A DNA stretch of 64,000 bases from Myxococcus stipitatus DSM 14675 (GCF_000331735.1 NC_020126.1:1-64000); one strand, 5' to 3'. Counted from the first letter of the stretch, positions 9,319-18,697 are shown. The notes: generated from the letters alone by a model not told the origin. Translations and numbers: made by a program.

Positions 9319-11055
9319 TCAGCGTACTCCGTCCTCAAGAGTCGCGGCGGTCGGGACGAGCGGCGGCGGCTCCACCACCACCTGCATGGAGAGCGCGGTG
9401 TGCTCGGCCTCCCAGCGCAGCCACAGCTTGGGGCGAGACGTCTTCGTGCGCGCGGGCTCCACCCTCAGGGACAGCCAGTTGCGCTCGCGCAGGTAGCGGC
9501 CCTTGCCCACCGGGAGCATCTCCGTCTGCATGTACGACGGCAGGTCATCCACCGCCTCCTCCGCCAGCATCCGCATGCCCATGAACTGGAGCATGTCGGG
9601 CGGCGGATGGACGATGCCTGACGACGTCACCTGCTCGATGGCCGCCTCCGCGAGCCCCGCGGGGATGTGCTCCGGACTGCGCGAGCGGATGAGTCCTCGC
9701 GCTCCCACGTGCACGTCCCCGGACACCACCGTCACCGCGCAGCAGGACGCCTTGGCCAGTTGGAGCAGGTCCACCATCAACCGGATGCGCTCACCCCGGT
9801 GCACCAGGGACTCCCACTGGTCCAGCATGTCGTCGTGCAGCTCCGTGTCCCCGCTCATCGACTCCACCGCGGAGCCGAAGCGCAGGTGCACCAGCGGGAT
9901 GGAGGACAACACCACGACGTGCCGAGGCTTCAGGCCCGCGTCCTTCGCGTGCGCCAGCCGCCACGCGTCCAGCGTCGCCCACTGCCCCGGGCCCATCACC
10001 TCGTGCGCCATCCTCCCGTTGCTCTGCTTGCGGTACGTGCGCCCGCTGCGCAGGTCCAACGCCACCACGTCCACGTCGCACTCCTCGCCGACGAAGTGAC
10101 GCGTCTGGAGGTAGTGCATGTCGCAGGGCTTGCGCCTCGTCGGCAGGTCTCCGCCTCGCAGCGCTCCCAGTTGGAAGGCCTCGAAGGCGAGCGCGGCGGC
10201 GCTGTAGAGGGACTCGAACCACTCGCAGGACTGCAAGCTCTCGTGCGAGCCCCACCCGTCGAAGATGTCGTGGTCATCCCAGGTGAAGAGTCCCGGCACT
10301 CGCGCCAGCATGGGCGCGATTCCCACCGAGCCGCTCCAGCGCTCGCAATACAGCTCCACGTAGCGCGCCAGCATCGTCTCGTGGAAGCCCTTGGGCGGAC
10401 CGAAGTCGCGGTTGAGCTTCTGCTCCAGCTCCCGCTTGCGGAACTCCACCATCGGCTCATGGTCCAGGAGCGAGTCCGCGTACACCTGGTCTCCGCCCCC
10501 CATCAGCAGCTCGAAGCCTCCCTCCTTCGGCTCCTCGTGCTGGGCGAGCATGTCCATCCAGCAGCCGAAGGGCCGCTTCATCCGCATCACCGCGCCCCAC
10601 GTCCTCGCGTCGCTGGCGCCATTGCAGGAGAAGAAGGCCGCGCGAGGCAGGGCCCCCTTCGCGGGCACCACCACCGTCTTCACGTCCTCCGCGCCCCACG
10701 GCTTCACCGTGTCCGTCTGCCCGGAGTAGTCCACCTCCTCCAGCGCGGGGCCTCCCTCCACGGGCTCGAAGCGGTACGTCACCCGGACCTGGGTCTCCGC
10801 GCGAGGCAGCGTCACCTCCCACCGCCACAGCACCCCGGCCACTCGCGTCTTCAGGCCGGAGAAGTCCGCCACCCGCGTCACCTGGGGGGACACCACGTCC
10901 GGGAGCTCCTTGCCCTCCACCGTGCGGAAGCGCAGCTTCAGCGGAGGCGGGTGCGCCGGGTCCACGTCACCCAGGTACAGGTTCACGAAGAAGGACCACG
11001 TGTCCTTCGCCAGCTGGTCCTTGGCGTACAGCATGGGCCCCAGGAGCTTCTTCAT
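9319..11055 (-). CDS. PhoD-like metallophosphatase/phosphodiesterase
   Basis: A 578-residue protein of the PhoD alkaline phosphatase/phosphodiesterase superfamily. Metal-binding motifs are in order: GGGDQVYAD around residues 185-193, WDDHDIFDGWG around 259-269 and SGDVHVGARG around 445-453. The N-terminal 150 residues form a beta-rich domain of the kind that precedes many PhoD catalytic domains. I see no Tat or Sec signal, so it may act in the cytoplasm, unlike classic PhoD. The frame is open 40 codons further upstream, but ATG 11055 (MKKLLGPMLYAKD) follows a GGGGGGAAG Shine-Dalgarno. It is the first gene of a two-gene operon with the helical hypothetical. Confidence 0.85.
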   Translation of the reverse strand: MKKLLGPMLYAKDQLAKDTWSFFVNLYLGDVDPAHPPPLKLRFRTVEGKELPDVVSPQVTRVADFSGLKTRVAGVLWRWEVTLPRAETQVRVTYRFEPVEGGPALEEVDYSGQTDTVKPWGAEDVKTVVVPAKGALPRAAFFSCNGASDARTWGAVMRMKRPFGCWMDMLAQHEEPKEGGFELLMGGGDQVYADSLLDHEPMVEFRKRELEQKLNRDFGPPKGFHETMLARYVELYCERWSGSVGIAPMLARVPGLFTWDDHDIFDGWGSHESLQSCEWFESLYSAAALAFEAFQLGALRGGDLPTRRKPCDMHYLQTRHFVGEECDVDVVALDLRSGRTYRKQSNGRMAHEVMGPGQWATLDAWRLAHAKDAGLKPRHVVVLSSIPLVHLRFGSAVESMSGDTELHDDMLDQWESLVHRGERIRLMVDLLQLAKASCCAVTVVSGDVHVGARGLIRSRSPEHIPAGLAEAAIEQVTSSGIVHPPPDMLQFMGMRMLAEEAVDDLPSYMQTEMLPVGKGRYLRERNWLSLRVEPARTKTSRPKLWLRWEAEHTALSMQVVVEPPPLVPTAATLEDGVR

Positions 11056-11189
11056 CTTCCCCCCCAGTCGGTCGAGGACCGTGAGTCCAGGATTCACGGA
11101 CTCTAGTCTGGAACGTGGGGGCGGGAGAGGGGGGAGCCATGCGGGGAGTGCGAGCCGCATCCCCAAGTTACCCACAGGACCCGCCGGGT

Positions 11190-11204
11190 AGACCCCTGGG
11201 GTCT
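11190..11204. terminator. Palindromic hairpin after MFS gene
   Basis: AGACCCC-T-GGGGTCT is a perfect inverted repeat four bases beyond the MFS stop, readable as a 6-bp stem with a 3-base loop. It could end MFS transcription. A TTACCCACA word (one mismatch to a DnaA box) lies nearby at 11168-11176. Confidence 0.4.
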
Positions 11205-11207
11205 GGC

Positions 11208-12452
11208 TCAGCCCTGGGAGGTCTGAGGTCCTGCGAAGCTGCGAGGGCTGAGCAGGCGCAGCGTCAGCACCAGGGCGAGGAACAGGACGCTGGCGCTGAT
11301 GGTGACGAAGCGCACCCCCACCCGGTCCGCGAGCGCCCCCAGCGCCCAGACCCCCGCCGCGTACCCTCCGCCCAGCACCATGCTGTAGAGGCTGCTCACG
11401 CGCGCCTGCAACTCGCGAGGGACCCGGGACGTCGCGAAGGCATGCAGGCCGCTCATCAGCATCAGGTAGTTGGCGCCGAGCACGAAGATGCCGGCGGCGG
11501 CCACCGTCAGCGTCGGGGACAGCCAGTAGAGGGCGGACACCACGCCGATGGACGTCGCCGCCAGGCCCAGGAGCCTCCGGTGACCCAGCGCATCCGCCAG
11601 GGTGCCCACCACCACCGCCGCCGTCACCGCGCCCGCGCCCTGGCAGGCGACGAGCAGCGACGTCGCGGCGGCGCCCTGGCCGAAGACGTTGATGGCGAAG
11701 ACGGGGACCAGGCCGATGAACGGGGCCACCAGCGCGGCGACGAACAGCGTGCCCCAGAGCACCAGCCAGATGTCCTCGTCACCTCGGGCCACGGAGATGC
11801 CGCGGGTGATGCCCGCCCACAGGGTCTCCTTCTTCGCCTCCGGGTCGCGCGCGGGCAGGCGCACGCGAGACAGGGCCACGAGCACCGCGACGAAGGACAG
11901 CGTGTTGACGAACAGCGCCCACGACGCGCCGCCCATCTGGAGCACCAGCGCCGCGAGCAGCGGGCCCACGATGCGCCCCAGGTTGAACTGCGCCGAGTTC
12001 AGGCTCATGGCGCTGTGCAGGTCGCGGGGCGGGACGAGCTCCGCGAGCATCGCGGAGAAGGCCGGGTTGGTGAGGGTGCTCGCGCAGCCGTTGAGCAGCG
12101 AGACGACCCCGACGATGGGCACGCTGAGCTTTCCGGTGAAGGCCAGCACCGTCAGCACCGCGGCGAGCACCAATTGCACGGTGATGCCCACCGCGACGTA
12201 GGCCCGCCGGTCGAACCGGTCCGCGAGCGCACCGCCCAGCGGGGACAACACCACCGAGGGCAGGAAGGAGAGGGCGACGATGCCTCCCGTCCACTCGGCG
12301 CGCCCCGTCTCCTGCGTGACGTAGACGCCCATCGACACCGTCTCCATCCAGGTGCCGATGTTCGAGATGAGCGCGCCCAGCCAGACCGCGAGATAGCCGG
12401 GGTGCTCGAAGGCGCGAAGCGAGGAGAGCTGAGGCAGTCGAAGGGCGCGCAC
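11208..12452 (-). CDS. MFS transporter, EntS/MFS_3-type exporter
   Basis: A 414-residue inner-membrane protein with 12 predicted helices. The loop-2/3 motif GALADRFDRRAYV and its repeat GTLADALGHRRLL mark both halves of a major facilitator. The sequence style (HPGYLAVWLGALISNIGTWMETVSMGVYV at the N-terminus) matches the MFS_3 branch, which contains enterobactin exporter EntS and many drug exporters. Substrate is unknown. I start at GTG 12452 (VRALRLPQLSSL), which has AAGGGAG upstream; the frame continues 24 codons further without a signal. It is followed by a hairpin and precedes the PhoD operon. Confidence 0.85.
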   Translation of the reverse strand: MRALRLPQLSSLRAFEHPGYLAVWLGALISNIGTWMETVSMGVYVTQETGRAEWTGGIVALSFLPSVVLSPLGGALADRFDRRAYVAVGITVQLVLAAVLTVLAFTGKLSVPIVGVVSLLNGCASTLTNPAFSAMLAELVPPRDLHSAMSLNSAQFNLGRIVGPLLAALVLQMGGASWALFVNTLSFVAVLVALSRVRLPARDPEAKKETLWAGITRGISVARGDEDIWLVLWGTLFVAALVAPFIGLVPVFAINVFGQGAAATSLLVACQGAGAVTAAVVVGTLADALGHRRLLGLAATSIGVVSALYWLSPTLTVAAAGIFVLGANYLMLMSGLHAFATSRVPRELQARVSSLYSMVLGGGYAAGVWALGALADRVGVRFVTISASVLFLALVLTLRLLSPRSFAGPQTSQG

Positions 12453-12760
12453 GGACTCTCCCTTGTAACGCGGGGACTGACACGGCGCTCTCCAGCGACG
12501 CGTCATGCTTGGTGCCGCAATCACGCCCGGCGCGGTGGGACCAACAGCCGCGCTTCAACGTGCACGGGGCAACGAAGGCGGGGAGGCCCGGTGCTCTCGC
12601 GACGTGTTCGTTCGTGGAACTCGCGGCGGGCTTCGCGCGCCTTGATTCGCTGCATTTCACGGAAGTCCTGCGAGGACTTGCGTGGGCGTGAGTGCGCGCC
12701 TGTCGGGGCACCAGGGCTCGCGTGCGCGCGGGCCCTGGCGCTGGCTCGGGTGATGACTCG
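12453..12760. other. Gene-free stretch with one hairpin
   Basis: These 308 bases separate the CapA stop from the MFS start. I find no credible coding frame. AAGTCCT-GCG-AGGACTT at 12663-12679 is a perfect 7-bp stem with a 3-base loop, about 80 bases after the CapA stop, and could be its terminator. The part next to 12452 should hold the MFS promoter, but no box is convincing. Confidence 0.45.
12663..12679. terminator. Hairpin downstream of CapA gene
   Basis: AAGTCCT (12663-12669) and AGGACTT (12673-12679) pair perfectly around GCG. There is no T-tract. Confidence 0.4.
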
Positions 12761-14548
12761 CTAACGGCGGGGACGGAAGCGGGCGGAGACGGGGCCTCGG
12801 CCGGCGGGGCGGATGGTGCCGTCCTCGGAGATGCGAGCGCCGGAGTCGGGGAAGTCGGTGGCGGTGAGGTCCCTCAGCAGCTTGAGGACGGCGCCGCGCT
12901 CGTCGGGGATGGCGATGCCCTGGTCCACCTGCTTCGTGGGGAGGACCCGGCCGGTGGTGAAGCGGCCTTCGCGGTCCAGCTCCACCTCCAGCACCATGCC
13001 CAGGCCCTGTGGACCTTGGAGGTTGAAGCGGCCGTAGGTGGCGAAGTTGCCGAGCGAGTACGCGATGAGGCGGCCCTTGTAGAACTCCATGCCGCGCACG
13101 ACGTGCGGGCCGTGGCCGATGACGACGTGGGCGCCCGCGTCCACCACCGCGTGGGTGAAGTGGCGCAGGTCACCTCGGTCCTCGCCGTGGAACAGCTCGC
13201 GGCCCTTGGGGACGTGGAGGGCCTTGCCGCCCTCGGCGCCACCGTGGAAGGAGACGATGACGATGTCGTGCTCGGCCGCCGCGGCGCGCACCAGGGCGGT
13301 GGCGGTGGCGGTGTTGTTGAGGTGGTTGCAGGAGGCCGACGTGTGGAAGGCCACCATGCCGATGCGCAGGCCATTGCGGTCCACCGTGGCCACGGAGCCC
13401 GGCGGGCCGCTCCACGCGATGCCGAGCGCGTCGAGCGTGGCCTCCGTCTCGCGACGGCACAGCTCGCCGAAGTCGCCCGAGTGGTTGTTCGCGGTGGAAG
13501 CGAGGTCCACGCCCGCGTCCTTGAAGAACTGGCCGTAGGCGGTGGGGGAGCGGAACGCGTAGCAGTTGCGCGACGAGCGGCACTTGGTCGTCTTGCCGTT
13601 GTCGCAGAGCGGGCCTTCGACGTTGGCGAAGGTGAGGTCGGCGTCCTCCATCAACGCGCGGACACCTGCAATCACGCTACCGCCGCCCTCGGGTGGCAGG
13701 TTGCCTTCGGGCACGGTGGTGCCGAGCATCATGTCGCCCACGGCGCGGATGCGCACCTTCGCGTCGGAGGGTGGGGGCGGGCGGTTCTGGGCTTGGGGTG
13801 TCTGGGCGAGCTTGGATTGGAGCGCGGCCTGGCCCTGGGCCTGGGCGAGCGCGGTCTCGAGGTCCGGGTGCTCGGGGGCGAGCTTCTGGACCTCGGTCCA
13901 TTGGGTGAGGGCGTCCGTCCAGCGGCCCTCGACGGAGTAGGCCCAGCCGAGCTCCCAGCGACAGTCCACTCGGGAGGGGAGGGCGGTGACGCAGGTGGAG
14001 AGCTCGGTGATGGCGGTGGCGGTGTCCTTGGCCTTGAGGGCCTCGAGGCCGCGCTGGAAGTGGGACTCGGCGCCGAGGGTGAAGGCGGCGGCGCGAAGGG
14101 CGCCCGCTCCGGCGAGGGAGGCCGCGCTCGCGGGGTCCTCGAGGTCCGCGGGGGCCGGAGGGGACTCGGCAGGGGTCTGCGGGTTCGAGTCGGGCGCGGC
14201 CGTGCGGGCGTCCTGGCCCGTGGCGCCTCCGTTCGCGGGGGACTCGCTCGTGGCCTCGCCGCCCGTGGTCGAGGTGGTGGACGCCACATCCGCGAGCGCG
14301 CCTGCCGTGTTCGAGGTGGTGGGCGCCGCATCCGCGAGCGTGCCTCCCGCCAGCGCGGCTCCTTCACCCGCGCGCATCGCGGCGGTGAGGGAGGAGTCCT
14401 CGCCCTTCAGCGCGGAACGCACGGATTGTGAGCCGGCCGAGGACAGCAGCTCGGCGCTCTCCGCGAGCGGCGCTGTGGAGAACTTGTGGGCGGGAGAAGC
14501 ACCCGGCGAGGTGGCGAGCGCCAGCAGAACAAAGGCGGACGGAAGCAT
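12761..14548 (-). CDS. CapA-family metallophosphatase-like protein with TPRs
   Basis: A 595-residue exported protein. A signal peptide (MLPSAFVLLALATSPGASPA) is followed by a low-complexity Ala/Thr/Ser/Pro region (about 25-150) that contains a near-exact duplicated block around GTLADAAPTTSN and GALADVASTTST. A TPR-like segment follows (about 158-250; HFQRGLEALKAKDTATAITEL) and then a CapA/PgsA-type domain (about 265-575). The domain shows VGDMMLGT, NVEGPLCDNG, ASTANNHSGD, VSFHGGAEG and IGHGPHVV, the metal-site motifs of the family used in poly-gamma-glutamate and capsule systems. No other capsule gene is adjacent, so the substrate is open. Confidence 0.87.
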   Translation of the reverse strand: MLPSAFVLLALATSPGASPAHKFSTAPLAESAELLSSAGSQSVRSALKGEDSSLTAAMRAGEGAALAGGTLADAAPTTSNTAGALADVASTTSTTGGEATSESPANGGATGQDARTAAPDSNPQTPAESPPAPADLEDPASAASLAGAGALRAAAFTLGAESHFQRGLEALKAKDTATAITELSTCVTALPSRVDCRWELGWAYSVEGRWTDALTQWTEVQKLAPEHPDLETALAQAQGQAALQSKLAQTPQAQNRPPPPSDAKVRIRAVGDMMLGTTVPEGNLPPEGGGSVIAGVRALMEDADLTFANVEGPLCDNGKTTKCRSSRNCYAFRSPTAYGQFFKDAGVDLASTANNHSGDFGELCRRETEATLDALGIAWSGPPGSVATVDRNGLRIGMVAFHTSASCNHLNNTATATALVRAAAAEHDIVIVSFHGGAEGGKALHVPKGRELFHGEDRGDLRHFTHAVVDAGAHVVIGHGPHVVRGMEFYKGRLIAYSLGNFATYGRFNLQGPQGLGMVLEVELDREGRFTTGRVLPTKQVDQGIAIPDERGAVLKLLRDLTATDFPDSGARISEDGTIRPAGRGPVSARFRPRR

Positions 14549-14877
14549 GTGCCGCGCATCTTACGAGGCTCCGGGGGATCCGGGGACAGCCCTCACGTGC
14601 TCGACCCATGTCCGGGCAGGGAACGAAGCGCCCCCGTCTGGAACGAGGTCGCTCTGCCCCCGCACCCCACCTGGGGGCCAGGGACTGACGGGGCAGCAAC
14701 AGCGGTCACTCTCGCTCCTGCCCGCCCTCCGCGACCGGACAGGGGCCTGCGTCTGGAGCCGCCCGGGTGCCTCTGTCCTCGCGCGGCGGCTCTCCCAGGA
14801 GGACAGGCGCCCCCAGGAGCGCTCCATCCCCCGGATGGCTCGACCTGGCGCACGAGCGGCGCCAGACTGGCGCGTCC
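14549..14877. other. Divergent gene-free region
   Basis: These 329 bases lie between the divergent CapA and PEGA-like genes. No frame here has family features or a good ribosome site. Promoters for both neighbours should be inside it, but I cannot pick a convincing -35/-10 pair. It has several G/C runs and no long inverted repeat. Confidence 0.4.
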
Positions 14878-15840
14878 ATGCTCCCTCGCGGCCTGTTCCT
14901 GTCCCTGGCCTTGTCGCTGTCCGCCCCGGCGCTCGCCGAAGTCAGCGAGGGCGTCACCGTGAGCGTGCACTGCATGGACCCCTGCGCCGTGGTCCTCGAC
15001 GGCAAACCGGGCCGCGCCGTGAACGAGTCCCTCTGGGAGTTCCCCGGCACCGCCCCCGGCTCACACCGCGTCGAAGCCGTGGACCCGAAGGGCCAGCCCC
15101 TGGTGAGCGGCCTCGCCGAGATTCCAGACTCAGCGCAGGCCAACGTCTACCTCATCAGCAACGAGCGCATCGTCGCGCGCAAGGGAGGCCCCCCGGAGCC
15201 CGGCACCCCCGAGTGGGAGCGGGAAGTCGCCCGCATCACCCCGAGCACTCCGCCCTCCACCCATCCACCTCCACCCCAGACGCCCCCCGAGAAGAGCACC
15301 GTCGTGGTGCGCTGCCAGGACGCCTGCGCGGTGGTGCTCGATGGACGGCGCGGGCTTCGTCGCGACGAGCTGACGTGGGAGTTCCGGAACGTGGAGCCCG
15401 GGAAGCATCGCATCGAGGGCACCGGCGAGCTCCTCTTGCGCAGGCTCTTCCTCGTCTACGTCGACGTGCCCTCGGGCATGGAGCTCACCTACCAGGGTGA
15501 GTCCAAGAACCTGCTCCGGCTCACGAAGCAGCAACTCCTCACCTCGGTGGAGGCCGCCCGAGCGAAGGCCGGCCTCACGGAGTCCTCACGCCTCCACGTC
15601 CGCTGCCCCAAGTCCTGCACCGTGCGCCTGGATGGCGCACGCAAGGGCGAGGACGGAGGCTCCGGCGTCGTCATCCAGGACGTGCCCTTCGGACAGCACA
15701 CGCTGGAGGCGTCCTTCTCGCTCAGCGACCGGAACCGGCGCTTGTCCCTGAACGTGCCGCCTCGGAGCGAGGTCTTCATCACCGCGTCCGCGGACCAGGG
15801 CATCGTCGTGACGAACACCCGGCCCATCGGCTTCGAATAG
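14878..15840 (+). CDS. Secreted protein with three Cys-paired PEGA-like modules
   Basis: A 320-residue exported protein (signal MLPRGLFLSLALSLSAPALA). It contains three related modules, each opening with C-x3-C followed by V-x-LDG: Cys32/Cys36 (HCMDPCAVVLDG), Cys146/Cys150 (RCQDACAVVLDG) and Cys243/Cys247 (RCPKSCTVRLDG). Each continues to a PG(S/K)H-type turn, as in PEGA domains (small surface beta-sandwich repeats). A Pro/Thr linker separates modules 1 and 2. The cysteine pair is not part of the standard PEGA motif and would form a disulfide in the periplasm. It ends five bases from the convergent methyltransferase gene. Function is unknown. Confidence 0.7.
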   Translation: MLPRGLFLSLALSLSAPALAEVSEGVTVSVHCMDPCAVVLDGKPGRAVNESLWEFPGTAPGSHRVEAVDPKGQPLVSGLAEIPDSAQANVYLISNERIVARKGGPPEPGTPEWEREVARITPSTPPSTHPPPPQTPPEKSTVVVRCQDACAVVLDGRRGLRRDELTWEFRNVEPGKHRIEGTGELLLRRLFLVYVDVPSGMELTYQGESKNLLRLTKQQLLTSVEAARAKAGLTESSRLHVRCPKSCTVRLDGARKGEDGGSGVVIQDVPFGQHTLEASFSLSDRNRRLSLNVPPRSEVFITASADQGIVVTNTRPIGFE

Positions 15841-15845
15841 CCGCG

Positions 15846-16628
15846 TCAGTCGCCCTGCTGCTCCGCGAGGGGCGCGTCCATGAGCGCGGCCACCTCGGCG
15901 GAGTACCCTCCGGGCCCCGAGCCATGGACCACGAGGGGTGGACGCACCGAGAGCCCTCGGTCCTTGTCGCGCACCGCCTGCACCAGGAACCGCGTGGCCG
16001 GCGCATCCACCCGAGAGTGCACGAAGCGCAGCACACGCGGATGCAGCTTCGCCTGTCCCAAGAGGCCCAGGACCTCGGCCACTCGCGCCGCCGGGTACAC
16101 CAGGCTCACCGTGCCACCGGGCGCCAAGGCATACCGCGCCGCCAGGATGACGGCCTGCGCATCACAAGCCACCTCCGACTTGGAGATGGCGCGCTCGTCA
16201 TCCGGACTGCGCACCCCCGCGTCGGCGAGACGGAAGGGTGGATTCGAGACGACCTGCGCATACGCGCCCCCGTCGACGAGCTCGCGGATGCGGCACAAAT
16301 CCCCCAGCACCGGCCGCACCTGGGACTCACAGGCGTTGAGCGCCACGGCGCGCACGAGCCGCGCATGCACGGCGGGCTGAAGCTCCACCGCGTCCACCGG
16401 CCCCAAGCCGAACTGCTTCACGAGCAGGAACGACACCACGCCGCTGCCCGCGCCCAGCTCCAGCACGGTGCCACCATGGCCCACGGACTCCGAGGCCGCG
16501 AAGTGCGCGAGCAGCACGGCATCCAGCGTGAATCGATAGCCATTGCGGCGCTGAAGCACCCGGACACCCGAGGTGCCAATCGAGTCGAGTGTCTCGTCCG
16601 GACCGGGCTGAAGGAGGGAGTCGGGCAC
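15846..16628 (-). CDS. tRNA1(Val) A37 N6-methyltransferase-like (TrmN6/YfiC)
   Basis: An S-adenosylmethionine-dependent methyltransferase of about 260 residues. It begins with the VPDSLLQPGPDETLDSI and QRRNGYRFTLDAVLLAHF segments typical of the YfiC/TrmN6 group, followed by the SAM loop LELGAGSGVVS around residue 57 and the adenine-N6 catalytic motif NPPF near residue 130. Family members methylate A37 of tRNA-Val. The start is uncertain: GTG 16628 matches the family N-terminus but lacks a good ribosome site, and GTG 16709 would add 27 basic residues. It follows the esterase gene on the same strand with about 100 bases between. Confidence 0.8.
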   Translation of the reverse strand: MPDSLLQPGPDETLDSIGTSGVRVLQRRNGYRFTLDAVLLAHFAASESVGHGGTVLELGAGSGVVSFLLVKQFGLGPVDAVELQPAVHARLVRAVALNACESQVRPVLGDLCRIRELVDGGAYAQVVSNPPFRLADAGVRSPDDERAISKSEVACDAQAVILAARYALAPGGTVSLVYPAARVAEVLGLLGQAKLHPRVLRFVHSRVDAPATRFLVQAVRDKDRGLSVRPPLVVHGSGPGGYSAEVAALMDAPLAEQQGD

Positions 16629-16728
16629 GTGAGAATCCAGGGCTCGCTTTTCCTCCTGGAGACGGAACGCGAGCAACCCCTTTTCGCCCGCACGTCCCCT
16701 TCTCGTCACGTGCTCGGGAGCGCGGTCG

Positions 16729-18573
16729 TCACGGTGTGTACACCACCGTGAGGACGGCATTCGTCGAGTCCTTCACGAAGAGGTACTGGGTCGCCGTCTG
16801 CTCCTGGCCGAAGCGCAGCCGGAGCTGTGTCCTCCCCGCCCGGTGGAGGGCCGCCAGCCCCGAGGCACTGAAGTCCCCGGAGCTCCTCGCCCCCGTGGTG
16901 AAGCGGTCGATGCTGGCCACCGCGCTCGCGCTCGCCGTCGCCGCCCAGTCGGAGACCTCCGTGGCCGCGCCGTTGAACGGCCCCGCGTTCACATCGACGA
17001 CCACCGTGTTGCCCACGGGCGTCGACCAGGGGTCCCCGGAGCCCGACGAGTAGCTCACCGTCACGAAGGCCCGAGTGACGGTGGCCCCATCCGGCAGGCC
17101 CGACGTGTCGAATGAGAGGAACGCGCGGTTGTACTTCCCATCCGTCCCGCGCCCGAGCGCCAGGTTCGACAGCGTCCCCAGCGCCACGCCGCTCCCATCC
17201 GCGTTCGCCTTCAGGTAGCCGTCCTCCGTGGCGATGCTCGTGAAGGTGGCCGTCACGGGCGGGGGCGTGCCGCTGTTGTCCACGGTGACGTGTGTGTCCT
17301 CATCCAGGCCCACGTTCCCCGCGCTGTCATACGCCCGAGCCCCCAGCGTGTGCGCCCCGTTCCCCACGCCCTCGCTGCTCCACGCGAACTCATACGGAGC
17401 CACCGTGTCCGTCGCCACCACGGCCCCATCCACCAGCAACTCCACGCGAGCCACCCCCACGTCATCCGAGGCACTCACCGCCACCATCACCGTGCCGCGC
17501 ACCGTGGCCCCCTCTCCCGGAGACGTCACCTGCACCGTCGGCGGCGTGGTGTCTCCCCCGGAGCCACCGGTGAGCCCGAAGAACGCGGCCTGGTGGTACA
17601 CGGCGCAGAGGTTCACGTCCGTCATGTACGCGCCCGTGGAGCCACAGGCCGTGGTGCTGCCCGGGAAGTTGAACTGCGCATCGAAGGCCACCGCGTGCCC
17701 CAGGCCCGTGAGCTCCCACGTCTCCACTCGAGCCGTCCCCGCGCTGTCTCGATAGACCTTGTGAGGGAAGCCCGAGACGGTCTCCACCGTGTCCGGCGTC
17801 TGGTCGACGCCATGCACGTCCGTCCACTGCTCCAGGGCCTCCGTGGCATTCAGGGGCCGCACCGTGAAGTCGCTGGTGCCGTGCCAGATGGACACGCGAG
17901 GACGAGGCCCCGAGTACCCCGGGTAGCCACCACGCACCAGGTTCCCCCAGGCCGAGGGCGTCTTGTCCGTGCCGGGGCTCATGCAGGAGAGCGCGGACGT
18001 CATGGACGTGGCGCACTGGAAGGGCCCACCCGCGTTGAGGGCCCCGGCCGAGAACACGTCCGGGTAGACGGCCAGCAGCGCGGACGTCATGTACCCGCCC
18101 GCCGAGAAGCCCGCGACGTACACCCGCGACGCGTCGACGGAGTAGGTGGCCTTCATCGCATCCACCATCTGCTTGATGGAGAGCGCCTCGCCCGAGTCGC
18201 GCGAGGTGTCACCGGGCTCGAACCAGTTGAAGCACTGGGTGCCGCTGTTGCTGCCCTGCTGCTGCGGATACACGAGGTAGAACTTGTAGACGTTGGCCGC
18301 GGCCGTCCAGCCACTCAGCTCCATGCCCGTCGCGTTCTGCGTGCAGCCGTGGAGCACCACCACCACCGGCGCGTGGGCCGGCATCCCCGACGGCACGTGC
18401 CGGTACATCAGCAGGTTGCCCGGGTTGCTCCCGAAGCCCGTCACCTGCGTCAGCCCCTGCCGTGCTTCCTCGAGGAGCACGGGCGCCGCGCCCGGTGCCA
18501 CGTCCACCTCGCCACAGCCCACGGTGAGCAGGCCCAGCCACAGGAATGCCAGTCGAGAACGCCACGAGGACAT
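16729..18573 (-). CDS. PHB-depolymerase/feruloyl-esterase-type lipoprotein with Ig and DNRLRE-like domains
   Basis: A 614-residue lipoprotein: MSSWRSRLAFLWLGLLTVGC places the lipidated Cys at 20. The first 330 residues are an LpqC-type alpha/beta hydrolase with the oxyanion segment VVVLHGCTQNATG near 75, nucleophile elbow GFSAGG at about 154-159 and a late GLGHAVAFD His. A bacterial Ig-like domain follows (about 375-470; TPPTVQVTSPGEGATV), and then a DNRLRE/CBM96-like beta domain (YNRAFLSFDTSGLPDGATV). The substrate is probably a polyester or feruloylated polysaccharide; the C-terminal domain may bind it. ATG 18573 has GGGAGG five bases upstream. Confidence 0.86.
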   Translation of the reverse strand: MSSWRSRLAFLWLGLLTVGCGEVDVAPGAAPVLLEEARQGLTQVTGFGSNPGNLLMYRHVPSGMPAHAPVVVVLHGCTQNATGMELSGWTAAANVYKFYLVYPQQQGSNSGTQCFNWFEPGDTSRDSGEALSIKQMVDAMKATYSVDASRVYVAGFSAGGYMTSALLAVYPDVFSAGALNAGGPFQCATSMTSALSCMSPGTDKTPSAWGNLVRGGYPGYSGPRPRVSIWHGTSDFTVRPLNATEALEQWTDVHGVDQTPDTVETVSGFPHKVYRDSAGTARVETWELTGLGHAVAFDAQFNFPGSTTACGSTGAYMTDVNLCAVYHQAAFFGLTGGSGGDTTPPTVQVTSPGEGATVRGTVMVAVSASDDVGVARVELLVDGAVVATDTVAPYEFAWSSEGVGNGAHTLGARAYDSAGNVGLDEDTHVTVDNSGTPPPVTATFTSIATEDGYLKANADGSGVALGTLSNLALGRGTDGKYNRAFLSFDTSGLPDGATVTRAFVTVSYSSGSGDPWSTPVGNTVVVDVNAGPFNGAATEVSDWAATASASAVASIDRFTTGARSSGDFSASGLAALHRAGRTQLRLRFGQEQTATQYLFVKDSTNAVLTVVYTP

Positions 18574-18672
18574 GGTGCCTCCCGGGCCGTCAGGGGGAAG
18601 GGAGGACGGCCGCGGGCCGCAACGTGACTCTCCCGCCTCCACCCGGTTCAAGGCGCGCCGCGTCGCCTCGAC

Positions 18673-18697
18673 GGTGAAACCTGAACCAGGATTCACC
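18673..18697. terminator. Hairpin downstream of gshB
   Basis: GGTGAA-A-CCTG (18673-18683), loop AAC, CAGG-A-TTCACC (18687-18697): ten paired bases with one A/A mismatch. It sits about 60 bases past the glutathione synthetase stop and upstream of the esterase start, so it could end gshB or act as an operator for the esterase. A TTCCATGGAA palindrome lies at 18716-18725. Confidence 0.45.

Noticed and set aside
14480..14488. TGTGGAGAA near the CapA start as a DnaA box
   Set aside because: It is isolated and inside a coding region; single words occur by chance.
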